Notes: generated by a model not told the origin, from the sequence alone. 26,999 nt of DNA from Phialocephala subalpina (GCA_900073065.1 FJOG01000045.1:350241-377239), one strand, 5' to 3'. Shown: positions 1 to 9,549, counted from the stretch's first letter. Numbers and translations: made by a program.

Positions 1-540
1 AAGTTTATAATTTGGGAGATATAATCAAGGAGTTAATAAATAGTTTTAATGTTTATTATAATATACCCATATATAATTAGCTTTTTTCTTTTTTCTTTTG
101 AAACTCGGGACGAGTTTAATATATACGGGGATAATTATAGCGGGGCGATTTATTTTGCTTCAAAAATCCCTATTTATAATAATAATTTCGGAGGTTTATA
201 TTAACTATATATCCTTTAGTATATAAGGAGCTTTTTATTCTCTAAGAAATAATAATAACCTTTTGCCACTCTATTTTGCTAGCCTTATTACGTATAACGA
301 ATAATTATAAGAGTAAAGTTAAGTATTTGCCAAAGCTTATAAGTTTATTATAATCATATAAAATTAGGTGGTTTTCCTTTAGGAGAATTATTAACCTTTC
401 ATAATATACGTTAATTTTTTACTTATAAAGATTAATTATATTTTTCGCTAAACGAAATAATGAAATCGACTTAATAATATATAAGAAAAGCCAAAAAAAA
501 AAGTAAGAATAAATTATATATAATAAGATAAGTTAATTAG
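1..540. other. AT-rich, RIP-like block without recognisable gene
   Basis: This stretch is very AT-rich and TpA-rich, with stop codons in all frames and homopolymer runs such as the A-run near 493-502. It is continuous with the transposase relic that follows, so it is probably the 5' part or flank of the same or another degraded transposon. I recognise no protein motif and no terminal inverted repeat here. Confidence 0.7.
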
Positions 541-1135
541 TATATTAAATGCGAGAAACTAAAGTTTTATAACGATAAAAAGAATTATACTAAGCGGCTT
601 AAGAGACTTAGAAAGCTTAGAAGGAGCAAAAAGATATTTAATAAGGAATATTAATAATATTTAAAAGATTGGGATATTATTACGTCGCATAAAGTAAACG
701 TTAAATCGAAGGGCAATTTAATAACTTAGAAGTATTATTGCGAGCGCTTATTATCTGGCTATATAAGGGACATTAAAGCAACTAAGGAAAGGGACTTTAA
801 GGATTAGATTTTGCAAGAAGATAATAATTAGTCCTATGGTTATAAACTACCAAAAGATGCAAATAAATTAATAGTTTAAATAATCCGAGACGAAATTAAA
901 GTACGCTTATTAGTTTACCTTTTTTAATCCTTTGATTTGAACTCGATCGAAGGTTATTAGTGTATTTTAAAAGAGAGGATGCGAAAAAGGGAGTAATATA
1001 CTTTAGACGAGTTAAAGAGGTTATATAAAACGAATAGAGTAAAATTATAATGGAAGAAGTTTGAGAAGATAGCAGATATGTCAAAGAGATGTAAACTACT
1101 CTAAAAGTATAGTGGGAAAGCCATTAAAACAGATA
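541..1135 (+). pseudogene. RIP-degraded Tc1/mariner-type DDE transposase relic
   Basis: Read in one frame (codons starting at 541, 544 and so on), this stretch keeps coding sense over about 590 nt, but it is broken by many stops, all TAA or TAG. That is the pattern expected when CAA, CAG or TGG codons are mutated by RIP (C to T, G to A). The relic keeps Q-E-D at 814-822, where Tc1/mariner-like enzymes have the second catalytic Asp, and a decayed S-P-D-L-N-P-I-E block at 928-951: it reads SFDLNSIE, with both Pro codons changed by transitions. The following Gly-Tyr-Trp has its Trp codon turned to TAG at 958-960, then LKERMR. A C-terminal block rich in Lys/Arg with KRCKLL (near 1084-1101) also fits the family. 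No intact enzyme can be made. The exact subfamily and the element ends are not determined. Confidence 0.75.
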
Positions 1136-1166
1136 AATAGTAGTTATAGGTATAATATAGTATTTT

Positions 1167-1345
1167 TGGTGTTTCTCGCTTAATTTACGTGGGTCACGAA
1201 TTCCTGCAGACACTGGTGGTCCTCTAGCATCGCGAAGACTGAAGGGCAATGAGACTCTGCCTGCTCGAGAGTTATTAGTTGAAGACAGCCCTAGTTGTAC
1301 TGGACCACCCCTGGCTGGTGAGGCATTCTCTTTCTCCTCGAACAT
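1167..1345 (-). pseudogene. coding-like fragment cut off at the AT-rich boundary
   Basis: On the minus strand an ATG at 1345 opens about 60 codons of normal composition, beginning MFEEKENASPARGG and containing LPFSLRDARGPP. The reading frame then enters the AT-rich block and ends at 1124. The composition changes abruptly around 1160-1170, so this may be the first exon of a gene truncated by transposon insertion, or an exon whose 3' part was destroyed. I do not recognise the family. It could also be chance coding sense in intergenic DNA. Confidence 0.25.
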
Positions 1346-1755
1346 GATGGCTGAGAGGTTAAATGTTTTATGAATCTTGATGATCATCCTTTGCAACTTG
1401 ATCGAGAACGGGGGCGATTTCGAAAGAAAAATCACAATTCAATCCAGTTTTCAATGAGTCATAACCAGTATGATGTCACCTTCACTAGAACACTTCAGAT
1501 CTTGACTAAAACAGAACGAATCGAGGCTAAAGTAGGCTCCCCGTCTTCTACTCGCCCCAAAGATACAGCGAAATATCTGAAAATTGGTAAGAACCTTTAG
1601 CCATACTAATCTCATTTTACTTCTATATCTGAGAACATCCGAATTTATCCTCGAATACTAGCAGCATGTCCCACGTGAATAAACGCGCATCATCAAATGC
1701 ACACCCGAAAACAAATTCATGAAGCGGACTTAGCGGTGCGGCGCTTCATGCCAGG
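1346..1755. other. intergenic, no convincing gene
   Basis: An open frame at 1370-1600 on the plus strand encodes 76 residues with no recognisable domain and no clear splice partners. The stretch before 1756 has balanced composition and could be the promoter of the small gene that follows. No other structure is seen. Confidence 0.4.
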
Positions 1756-2199
1756 ATGTGCGAGCTTTCTTGGCGATATCTGAGTTCTGATCCTGGCCTC
1801 GATACAACACCCAAAAACAGATGGATTTATTCCATGAGTCGAGATATTTTGAGGGGGGTACTCAAGCCGGAAGAGTTGCTCAGCTTGGAAAACTCACTAT
1901 CTTGGCGTATTTCCCAGGCTGATGAAGCAGAAAGGTTTGCTCGAGTGATAGACTTGAACATAGTGCCGATTATTGAATGGAATTGGGAGGACTGGGCAGC
2001 CAAGCATTTGGATCTAGCCCACCTCAAGTATCGGGAGGAAGCTTTTCAAACGAACTTCGAAAGTGTCAGGAAGTGGAGGTTGGTGATTGTTCCAGAAGGT
2101 GTCTTGAAGTGCGGACGAGAATGGCACAAGCCTCAGTACTATCTGGCTGCGGCCTTCTTGATGGCGGGCAACGATCCAGAAGTTGAATACGTAAATTGA
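1756..2199 (+). CDS. small hypothetical protein, 147 aa
   Basis: A single uninterrupted frame of 148 codons opens with ATG at 1756 and ends with TGA at 2197-2199. The product is rich in Trp (about nine) and Glu, contains a W-N-W-E-D-W cluster near residues 76-81 and has no signal peptide or membrane segment. The amino-acid make-up is that of a soluble globular protein and the DNA is not RIP-affected, which argues for a gene rather than a random frame. I do not recognise the family and assign no function. It sits alone between an AT-rich transposon block and a long non-coding stretch, so it could also be a remnant exon of a larger decayed gene. Confidence 0.4.
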   Translation: MCELSWRYLSSDPGLDTTPKNRWIYSMSRDILRGVLKPEELLSLENSLSWRISQADEAERFARVIDLNIVPIIEWNWEDWAAKHLDLAHLKYREEAFQTNFESVRKWRLVIVPEGVLKCGREWHKPQYYLAAAFLMAGNDPEVEYVN

Positions 2200-2760
2200 G
2201 ACAGCCCCAGAGTGTGAATGGACTGATTCTTGAATAATATTTTATGAAATTTTCACGTCTTCCCGCTGGTCTCATCTCATCTTCCAAGCGTGTAGAACAG
2301 AACGAAAAAGCCCGGAAGGGGACTGGTGAGATACTTCTCACCACTCATTCTCGAGGTAAAAATGCCCTCTCTCCTCATATTTCAAAGGTCTGAGCCTATA
2401 CCCCACGGATGCTTGGCTTACGGACGGTCCTCCTTACCTCCACGCAAAGAAGGGATCAAGGTACTACCTTTTTAAGTTCTCCAAGAAGCTTCCATCAAGT
2501 CTTATAATTCTCTGCCGGAATTCGCACGAACGTCTGGGAGGGTAATATCCAGTGTTGTCAACTCTCCTACTACTGTCATTGGTATCGTATGCGAGTTTTC
2601 TGCCCTTGGATCCTCCAAACACCTCTCCACATCTTTCAATTAAAGATATCTGAGCAAACTAAACAAGGCCAAGATACTGAAAGCAAATGCTCAGCGAAGA
2701 AAAACATAGGATAAAGGATGCTATACTCTCGGCCTATGGTTGATATATAGCGATAATTCT

Positions 2761-2812
2761 GTTTTGTACGGATCTTGTCTTTACAAGAGGAGAGAGGTAT
2801 TTTATACCCGTC
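2761..2812 (+). repeat. degenerate direct repeat, copy 1
   Basis: The 52-nt segment begins GTTTTGTACGGATCTTGTC and ends TTTTATACCCGTC. It aligns with 3261-3309, with a few substitutions and a 3-nt gap. Both copies lie in the same orientation about 500 nt apart in non-coding DNA. Confidence 0.55.
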
Positions 2813-3260
2813 TGTCTCAGCTCGAGCTTGCGCGCGAGAAGTTTGAAACTTTCGTAACTGCAAAAACGATAGTATAAAACCCTGCTTCCCTCACCTTTCA
2901 CATCCAACAAATTTGTATCTGATGGATGCATGGTCTTATGCTCTAGTATGCGAAGGAGACTTCCAGCCATAAATTGTTCATACTCTCCCAAGAGGTAGTT
3001 GCAATTACATCAACCTCTTCTAAATTGCAAATCCAAATGTCGTCGAGAAGCGAAACTAGTCTTATTATCAACTTCTAACTTGTCACCTCACCTCATCTAT
3101 TTTCTCCCCACCCACTCCAAATGACTCCCGGCAGCAATGACTTTCTTTCAACAGCCTGTAGGAGATACGGGAGTTCGAAGGCTAAATCTCAGGGAAGAAA
3201 AAGGCGGGACCAAGGATACCACGATCGATCCTTGCTTGAATTTGGAAGGATGTCGAACAA

Positions 3261-3309
3261 GTTTCGTACTGATCTTGTCGTTGCAAAGACGAGGTACTTT
3301 ATACCCCTC
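3261..3309 (+). repeat. degenerate direct repeat, copy 2
   Basis: The second copy begins GTTTCGTACTGATCTTGTC and ends CTTTATACCCCTC. It matches copy 1 at 2761-2812 along its whole length apart from scattered substitutions and one short gap. It may be a trace of an old local duplication or of a dispersed repeat. Confidence 0.55.
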
Positions 3310-4763
3310 CACTTGAGCGTTTTAATTTCAGTAGCATTACCATGAAACGGTAAGGGGGGAAACTAGAATCAATTCACCTTATCAACACCAAAGCTGGTAA
3401 ACAAGACGAAGAGTGAGAGCTCAAACAGGGGATCTTTTACCCCCCAGGAGGGGAATTTGAATCAATAAAAGAACCCTGAGCAATTCTCTAAACAAATCAA
3501 CCTTCCAATCCAAGGATAACGAGCATGTAGGATTTCTAGGAAGTGTCAAGTCTCAAAAGGTTGATCCAGCTCCCATCCGTAGACCCTGTCTTGTTGAGAC
3601 TCGACTAGTTCAATGAGCAGATGAGGTATGAGATAAACTATCGTAGTTTGAAAAAGGAGGATTGTTGTCATTTTCCTTAACACTTTCATCTCCCTCACAC
3701 CTCAAGTTACCGATAAAACAAGTCAAGAGTACCTGAGAACGATGAAGTTAAGAACGTCGAACTGAACAGGAAAAGACTAGGCTGGCACGAAATAAGTCCG
3801 AGCCAAAGGGGTAGTTGATTAACATGCCCTCATTGAACGTCATCCCATCAACGACCTCGAGAAGATGGTCCCATTGTTCACAGTCGCGATAAAAGATGCT
3901 AATGAAGGTGCCAGGACTGGAATTAATTTATACCTCTAAGTAGTGTAGTGGAGAAATTTTTATGGGAGATAGGAGGACACCTGAGTCGCTAGAGTCCGAG
4001 CAAGATTGAGAAAGGAAAGGGTACTGATGTGGTGGAGGGGTGGAAGCACTTGATTTCCTTGCATGGAAGCCTACAACTGGGATCGTGCACGAAAGGATCA
4101 AAGTGAGGTGTGCTCACCGAGAAGTTTGTCAGAGACGGATATCCCCTCCACCCCATGAAAGGACCCGATGCTACTCACAAACACCACTAAAATTCTATCG
4201 CCGAACAATACATGGCATATGACGGTATAGAGTAAATGACAAGCAAACCTCTGAACATACTCGAGGCCCCAACTTTCAATTCCCATTGAAACATGACGAG
4301 ATCAGCGTAAAAGCAAAGTAAATCACATGAACTCCAAAAGAAAAACCGAATTGCTGTCAACTTCCCCACTAATATTACCTCAAGACGTTGGGGATCAAGG
4401 ACAGATCTCTAGCTAGAGGACACCCAAATTCGGTCCTACCTATGAACGATCGCACGCAAGCAAAGTCTCGCTCCGTACGCCCTCTTCGCGCGTCTTTGAC
4501 TGCCACCTTTCTGGTACTTCATCTTGTTGAGAACTATCTCTGCCAAAGAGGTTCCTCGGCGCAGAACGCCTAGCACTACTGTATCCCAAAAGAAATGAAT
4601 TGGACCGCCGTCCTTCCCAATCTTGAAACTGTCCAAAGTATTCAAAAGCAGCAAAAGAATCTCCTCGAAGACTTCGACTCTGGTGTTGTATTTTGAAGTT
4701 CTCTGACTTCATTCCTGTATTGAAACTCAGTCACGCCCATCGTCGTAACATCTGGACTTAGTT

Positions 4764-5816
4764 CTAAGACCTTGGGTTCTTCAGGATTGGGGTTGATAGA
4801 ACTGCACTCCTGGAATTACCGAAGTTCTCATCGGCTATGTCTCTCGAGATATCAATCTTCGGTGGAACGAACCCAGTATCATGCTGTTGAAGAGCCATCA
4901 CGGAAAATGTAATAATGGGGGCCGCAGTCTCCTCGTTCCTTAGAAAATCATGGTAAAACTCAGTATCGTTGGCCATGGTCATTGCTGGTAGACTTTGGTA
5001 AGGAGTTTCTCTATTCGTCTGAGAAGGTGGTACTGAAGGTCGAATAGAGTCAAAGTCTTCTTCCACACCAGGGCCTTTCGTATCCTCGGCTGAAGTATTG
5101 AGAGGTTCAGGAAGTGGGGGTGTCCTAGTTTGAGCAGTACGAACTACTTGCTCGACGGCCGAAGTATCAAACCTGACACTGGGTGAAGTCCTCACAGGAG
5201 AGGGTTTTGCTTGAGCCGTCCTGGAAGGGACATTGGCCACGGTGTAAGCGCTCGCTCCAACACACCCAAGGTTCTCCTCCCTCCGTCGCTCTCTGTCGTC
5301 GGCGAGCACAACTTCACCGTGATTCATCTGAGGAGTTTTGGCCGTTACAAGAGGACCGTCGTTTCGCGGAGAGACCACGGCTTGCGCGTCTGTCGGCTCA
5401 GAAGGCACGCTGGCCGTGGCATAGGAGCCAACCCACCCAAAATTCTCCTCCCTCCTCCGCTCTCTCTCTTCCGCTGTGACGGTTTCTCCACGGAACCTTC
5501 TCGGGGGAGTTCTGGCTCGGACAACAGGTGGCGATTCTCTCATGAAGACCTCTGCTTGGTAGTCTCCCAATTCAGGTCCGGGGGGGATGAGAGGAGGCAA
5601 ACAATATGAGTGGATTTGCGTTGCTGGAGGGGGGACGCTATGAAAGCCGCCATGGGCGATCTCACAGATTTGTGAACTGGGTGGAAATGCGTAGAGTGGA
5701 GAGGGTGGACGTATGTGCTCTGGCACCGGCGATGACATTGATGCTGCTCCGAAGTTAGGCAAGTTAGGCGCCTTGCGCTTGAAGGGGTTCCAGGATCTCG
5801 AATTGGTGGTCGCCAT
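4764..5816 (-). CDS. proline-rich, disordered protein with internal repeat, 350 aa
   Basis: A single exon of 351 codons starts at an ATG with A at -3 (5816) and ends with TAG at 4764-4766. The product is rich in Pro, Ser, Thr, Arg and Glu and probably largely disordered. It starts with a basic N-terminus (WNPFKRK near residues 9-15) and has no signal peptide or membrane segment. Residues 100-139 and 159-198 are an imperfect tandem repeat: each has a T-P pair, a short acidic stretch, the core ERRREEN, then G-x-VG and a VPS ending. A shorter third R-T-P-P occurs near 231-234. The family is not recognised; a scaffold or regulatory role would be a guess. It is divergent from the DUF6594 gene, with 378 nt between the two starts, so the two may share a control region. 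It could continue through an unseen intron, but the start and stop look natural. Confidence 0.65.
   Translation of the reverse strand: MATTNSRSWNPFKRKAPNLPNFGAASMSSPVPEHIRPPSPLYAFPPSSQICEIAHGGFHSVPPPATQIHSYCLPPLIPPGPELGDYQAEVFMRESPPVVRARTPPRRFRGETVTAEERERRREENFGWVGSYATASVPSEPTDAQAVVSPRNDGPLVTAKTPQMNHGEVVLADDRERRREENLGCVGASAYTVANVPSRTAQAKPSPVRTSPSVRFDTSAVEQVVRTAQTRTPPLPEPLNTSAEDTKGPGVEEDFDSIRPSVPPSQTNRETPYQSLPAMTMANDTEFYHDFLRNEETAAPIITFSVMALQQHDTGFVPPKIDISRDIADENFGNSRSAVLSTPILKNPRS
5223..5342 (-). repeat. internal coding repeat, unit 2 (residues 159-198)
   Basis: Second unit of the repeat. It has a D-R-E-R-R-R-E-E-N core followed by L-G-C-V-G and ends in ANVPS. The part before the core has diverged more than the core itself, which suggests constraint on the charged helix-like core. 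Confidence 0.7.
5400..5519 (-). repeat. internal coding repeat, unit 1 (residues 100-139)
   Basis: First unit of the imperfect 40-residue repeat inside the proline-rich protein. It carries the ERERRREEN core followed by G-W-V-G and ends in ASVPS. Its period to unit 2 is 59 residues (177 nt). Confidence 0.7.
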
Positions 5817-6194
5817 CTTAAATGATATGAGGCTGAGCCAGGTGCCTTGAAATCGAAGGCTGTCGATCTTCGCGGTAGTCGATGTGCTCGATTCGTGAAT
5901 GCGTGGAGGAGTTGTGAACCAAATTAATTAGCCTTACTTATGGAGATCAGGCCTTGGTCGAAGAAAGATGATGCGACCGCGAGCGAGGTGGGTTGGGAAG
6001 TGAAATATCCAGCTGTGCTGCTGTTCACGTGCATGCGACTGCCGAATCAGGCTCAGGGGGGCTGAGTTGCATTGCGCCACTAGGCGTTCTCGCCAATATG
6101 CAAGCCACAAGATTGCTTCTTCGGGGGAGCCTTGCATCTTCCAACCTCCACCGTCTTTCTTTACGACCTTCATTCATCATGAAATGCGAACACC
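5817..6194. promoter_or_regulatory. shared upstream region of a divergent gene pair
   Basis: 378 nt separate the start codons of the minus-strand proline-rich gene (5816) and the plus-strand DUF6594 gene (6195), so both promoters must lie here or overlap the genes. An out-of-frame ATG at 6179 opens a 25-codon frame (ending at 6253) that overlaps the start at 6195; it could dampen translation if it lies within the transcript. No clear TATA box was seen. Confidence 0.45.
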
Positions 6195-7620
6195 ATGCCT
6201 TTACATCAAGGAAGCAAGAGAAAAAGCGCAGCAAACGTGGAGAGAAGAGTTGACGCCGACCCTCGAAATAATGCATCACCCCTGGCGATACCCCGCGATA
6301 TGGTAGTGACGACACTCCAGCCTAGCCTCAGCCTCGTGGATCAAGGGACGAATACAACGGATTCAAATCCTAGAATCTGGAGAAGTGATACGGAAGCTTG
6401 TTATGTCATGTTCGAAGACACACAACGAAGTCACGAGCTCCAGGACTTCGGGAAAGCTCCATCAAATACAACATCAAACCCTTTGGAACCCACCTCAGCC
6501 CCCACCAAGCGCAAACGAACCAAATTCAGTTGCCTCCCAGTCTCGAGACGAAAACACAAGCCGAAATATGATTTTCAAACCCAGCCGCAAGCTCTCCCTT
6601 CCCAACACCTCACTCGGAGTGAAGTCGATGAGAAACCTTGGAAATACATAGGCTACCCAGGATACTGCTCATTCATTGCTTCGGAGAATGATTTCTTCAT
6701 GCTGCGGCGATTTGCCAGTGTGTCTGCTCGTATCGCACTCTCGCTCCAAGACCAAGTTGTCGTCCTTGAAGAGCGACTCAACGAACTTGACTGGAAATAC
6801 AGCAGGAAAGAGGAAGAAGATATCAATAACGGGTCTTTTCGAGATGACGACGATGAGAGGAGTGAAGTGCTTGAAGAATTGAGGCTGGCGATCTTGAAAT
6901 ACAGTGAGTTTTGATGGGATGGATTAAAAAGGGGAAGGAGAGGCTGATGAAAGAAACAGATGAATTCGTCCTCCAACAAGCAGAAATCAAAAAACACCCC
7001 ACAGCCTCATCGCAAGATGTCCAAAGTCTCCAAATCTGGCACTGGAACCACCAAAACCGCGCCATCGACCCCTCCGAAGCCTCCTACCTCTCCCACCCCC
7101 TCGACCTCTTCTCCGTCGTCCCCAAAGAAAAGACTCCTCTTCGCCGACTTTTGGAAAGATGGAAAACTTTCAGGATTCATTGGTTGTGGAAGGAAGAGAA
7201 GGCGCCGGAGTTGCCGCTTTACGATAAAGAGAACGTAAACTATATCTCCGACAAAAAGATCGATACCTTCATCACAGTCCTCATCATTGTTGTTGGTAAG
7301 TGTCAGCCTAGGTATCGGGTCTCAGAGCTGACTTCGAGATGTTCAGGTATGGCGATGTTGATAGCTCCAATGTGGGTGTTGGAGTATCTGAGCAAGCCGG
7401 TTGCGAAGTTGGGGACCATTACGGCGTTTGTGGTTGTGTTTTTGGGGTGTGTTAGTTATGCGAGTGTGGCGAAGCCGTTTGAGGTTTTGGCTGCTACTGC
7501 TGCGTGAGTTGGATCCTGAGAAGGGGAAGTTGGAGACGAGAGCTAATGTGATGCAGGTATTCGGCTGTTTTGATGGTGTTTTTGCAGTTGAATAATCCGA
7601 ATCCGCCGGCTTCGGGATGA
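6195..7620 (+). CDS. DUF6594-type fungal membrane protein, 421 aa, four exons
   Basis: The exons are 6195-6903, 6960-7295, 7347-7503 and 7557-7620, and they join in frame to 422 codons including TGA. The introns are 56, 51 and 53 nt, with donors GTGAGT, GTAAGT and GTGAGT. Residues 1 to about 145 are low-complexity with a strongly basic patch (KRKRTK and SRRKHK, about 105-122). The DUF6594 region starts near 148 with W-K-Y-I-G-Y-P-G-Y, then an aromatic/basic segment (FFMLRRF), a helical LQDQVVVLEERLNELD stretch (about 184-199) and an L-x-x-Y segment. The C-terminus has three closely spaced hydrophobic segments (about 337-358, 370-388, 392-412), as in other family members. The molecular function of this fungal family is unknown; a membrane location is inferred. 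The start at 6195 has A at -3; M36 (6300) is an alternative. Confidence 0.85.
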
Positions 7621-7913
7621 GTCTTCAGAGGAATGTCGTTAGAATGAGGCAACACTCAAGAAGAAGAACGGAGCAGCCGAGAAGAGAGCTACCGGCATGT
7701 GCATATGGCAAGAAGCAAGGAGGAAGGAGCCTTGCAGTAGGAACGGGGTAATAGAGATGGACTTGAGCACCATGGTCTGGGATTCCTATTGGGTGAGAAG
7801 CATGGAAAATAACGGAAGGATTTGAAAGACGGGAGAGCTTGGGAACTGGGAGGAGTAATGATGCACGTGATCAATCAGATGCAAAGTATGGCCTCGCCTG
7901 CAGATTGTAGGGG

Positions 7914-7925
7914 GCGTGGCGCCCT
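7914..7925 (+). repeat. 12-nt GC-rich direct repeat, copy 1
   Basis: GCGTGGCGCCCT, containing the palindrome GGCGCC, occurs here and again exactly at 8037-8048. Both copies lie in non-coding DNA in the same orientation, 123 nt apart. No function is assigned. Confidence 0.5.
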
Positions 7926-8036
7926 TCCTAGTCCGAAACTCAAAGGGAGGGGGGCTTAGTCTCACTCACCGTTGAGAAGTTCGAGTAGTGCTTGTCTTGA
8001 TAGTACTGAGCCTGCCTGCGCCACTAGCCCTATAGA

Positions 8037-8048
8037 GCGTGGCGCCCT
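8037..8048 (+). repeat. 12-nt GC-rich direct repeat, copy 2
   Basis: Exact second copy of GCGTGGCGCCCT (see 7914-7925). It could be a paired binding site or chance. Confidence 0.5.
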
Positions 8049-9462
8049 CGCTGAGACAGATCATGTGACATTGGAACCTATAAAGTTTAAACTTTCCCTT
8101 GTAGTTTTCGTCGTGACCCCTTCACAAGGTTTCGGGCATAAGATTTCGGGCATTCAATACCACAATTCCAATTCAGTTGAAACACAGATCGGCAAATTTT
8201 TATATGAAAACGACCCCTTTCGGTGCTCGATTGAAGATCTTTCAAAATAGGAAGCTCCCCACGTGATGACCTTCTTGGAGGGGTAAAAGCCGTTTCATCT
8301 CGAAGCGAGAAACACGGAAGTTGCCCCGCACTTGTTCCGCTCGGCAGAAAAAGTTCACCGGCCCACAAATAAAAATTGTTCAAAACTCTTCCCGACGATG
8401 AAAAATTCATTAAAAGCAGCAACAACATCCATGAAATCTGGCCACATCATGAAGTGACTTTTCAAGTGGGGTAGCAAAACCTTCAACATTGACTTTAAGC
8501 CGAAAACAATACGATTGACTCACTAGGCTCAACTCTGGCTCATCATGACTCGCACTCTGCGTCATTCTTTCGGGTTAAATTTGGGTGCGGAACAACTGGT
8601 CGCTTGTTTTTTCAGCCTCCGAAGGGGATCGTGATATCGAGGAAGATCCTCGTACCGAATTTGTGTATAGAACGAGAGGGGAAGTCTGGGACCGGATGAA
8701 GAATGAAAAAGGAGGTGATGTGCTGACATGGAGATTGGGGATGGTGTGCAGACTGCATATCAGTCTATTGCTGCTGCTGGTCATCGATGAGATCGAGGAC
8801 GTGTTCTGCGTATCAAATAAAATAGTAATCCGTATCTGCATCTGCATCTCATCTGCCCACAGCGCAGTGAGATCTGCTGTTCAAACCATTGGCTGGCCCA
8901 TGGATCCTAGAAAGTGAGTTTGCGGTGACCGTTGATGGCTGAATTGGCGATACCTCCTCCTTCGACGACCAAAGGCTCCATCCCGTCGCCTCACTGAGTT
9001 GAGTGTCGTCTTCCCACTCCGCCCTGCAACCTGCTGATCCCCTCCAACTTCACGCTGTCTTCGCGCTGTCAATAATTATACTGGATATTTCCCCGCTGTC
9101 TTCAAGTGTTCCATAATTGTTGTTCGCTGTAACGAATCCCAATGCGACCAGCTGTTACAAACGCAAGACCGAGCAAGACCCCTTACCTAAAGTATGTAGC
9201 GGTGAGAGTCCTGACGTGCCAATCACCGTCGATGGAGGGCGATGATCGTAGGTTTGAAGGTGAGGCAACCTTAGCCAGCGTTGGAGCGCTGGAGTGGAGA
9301 ACACACTAGCGCGGGTAGGCTAGCGTAAAAAAGATAATCTAACAACATCTCTGCCTCGACCTCTTTTCCCCTCCTCAACTCAATCACCACCACCAAAACG
9401 ACAACGAAGTCACACTACACATTTAAACGGCACCCATAACACATTACACTTCGTCGAGAATC

Positions 9463-9489
9463 ATGCCGCAGGCTATCGCTGAGCTGTGA
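9463..9489 (+). promoter_or_regulatory. upstream ORF 1 (8 codons) before the acidic nuclear-protein gene
   Basis: ATG at 9463 opens an eight-residue frame (MPQAIAEL) ending in TGA at 9487-9489. It lies in a C/A-rich stretch that looks like a fungal 5' leader, about 420 nt before the main start at 9909. Whether it is transcribed depends on the unseen transcription start. Confidence 0.45.
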
Positions 9490-9504
9490 ACGCCCACTGC
9501 GGGC

Positions 9505-9549
9505 ATGCTCGTTCTGGAGCGTGCTCGTAGTCCTTCAGCCAACGAGTAA
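9505..9549 (+). promoter_or_regulatory. upstream ORF 2 (14 codons) before the acidic nuclear-protein gene
   Basis: ATG at 9505, 15 nt after uORF 1, opens a 14-residue frame (MLVLERARSPSANE) ending in TAA at 9547-9549. No further ATG occurs in any frame between 9550 and the main ATG at 9909, about 360 nt, which is unusual by chance and fits a long scanning leader that permits reinitiation. Confidence 0.45.

Larger units (their letters stand above)
2200..4763. other. long gene-poor stretch
   Basis: About 2.5 kb with only short unrelated frames on both strands, none with recognisable domains, good codon runs or consistent splice joins. A CT-rich leader-like stretch at about 3080-3120 precedes an ATG at 3121 (74 codons, basic, with a hydrophobic tail). 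This is the only candidate start, and it is weak. The stretch holds the two copies of a degenerate direct repeat described separately. Composition is balanced, so this is not a RIP block. Confidence 0.5.
7621..9462. other. long intergenic region with no convincing gene
   Basis: Frames at 7972-8250 and 8575-8917 show no domains or splice logic. The stretch holds two exact copies of a 12-nt GC-rich word (7914 and 8037), a CACGTG box near 8260, and a GATGAAAAATTC word near 8395 that resembles the RRPE/PAC-type elements of ribosome-biogenesis promoters, but no open frame follows it. From about 9350 the plus strand becomes rich in C and A, like a fungal 5' leader, and this continues to the start codon at 9909. 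Confidence 0.45.

Noticed and set aside
3121..3345. 74-codon frame after a CT-rich leader-like stretch
   Set aside because: The start context is good, but the product has no domain, no continuing exon was found, and it overlaps repeat copy 2.
4388..4712. several overlapping short frames on both strands (4388-4573, 4436-4654, 4440-4712)
   Set aside because: They compete in the same DNA and none shows family sense or splice sites.
5183..5609. plus-strand frames of 98 and 132 codons opposite the proline-rich gene
   Set aside because: They are shadows of the repeated Arg/Glu-rich codons on the minus strand.
6653..7065. Ser/Phe-rich minus-strand frames opposite the DUF6594 gene
   Set aside because: They run across the exon 1-intron 1-exon 2 junction of a well-supported gene and lack any domain.
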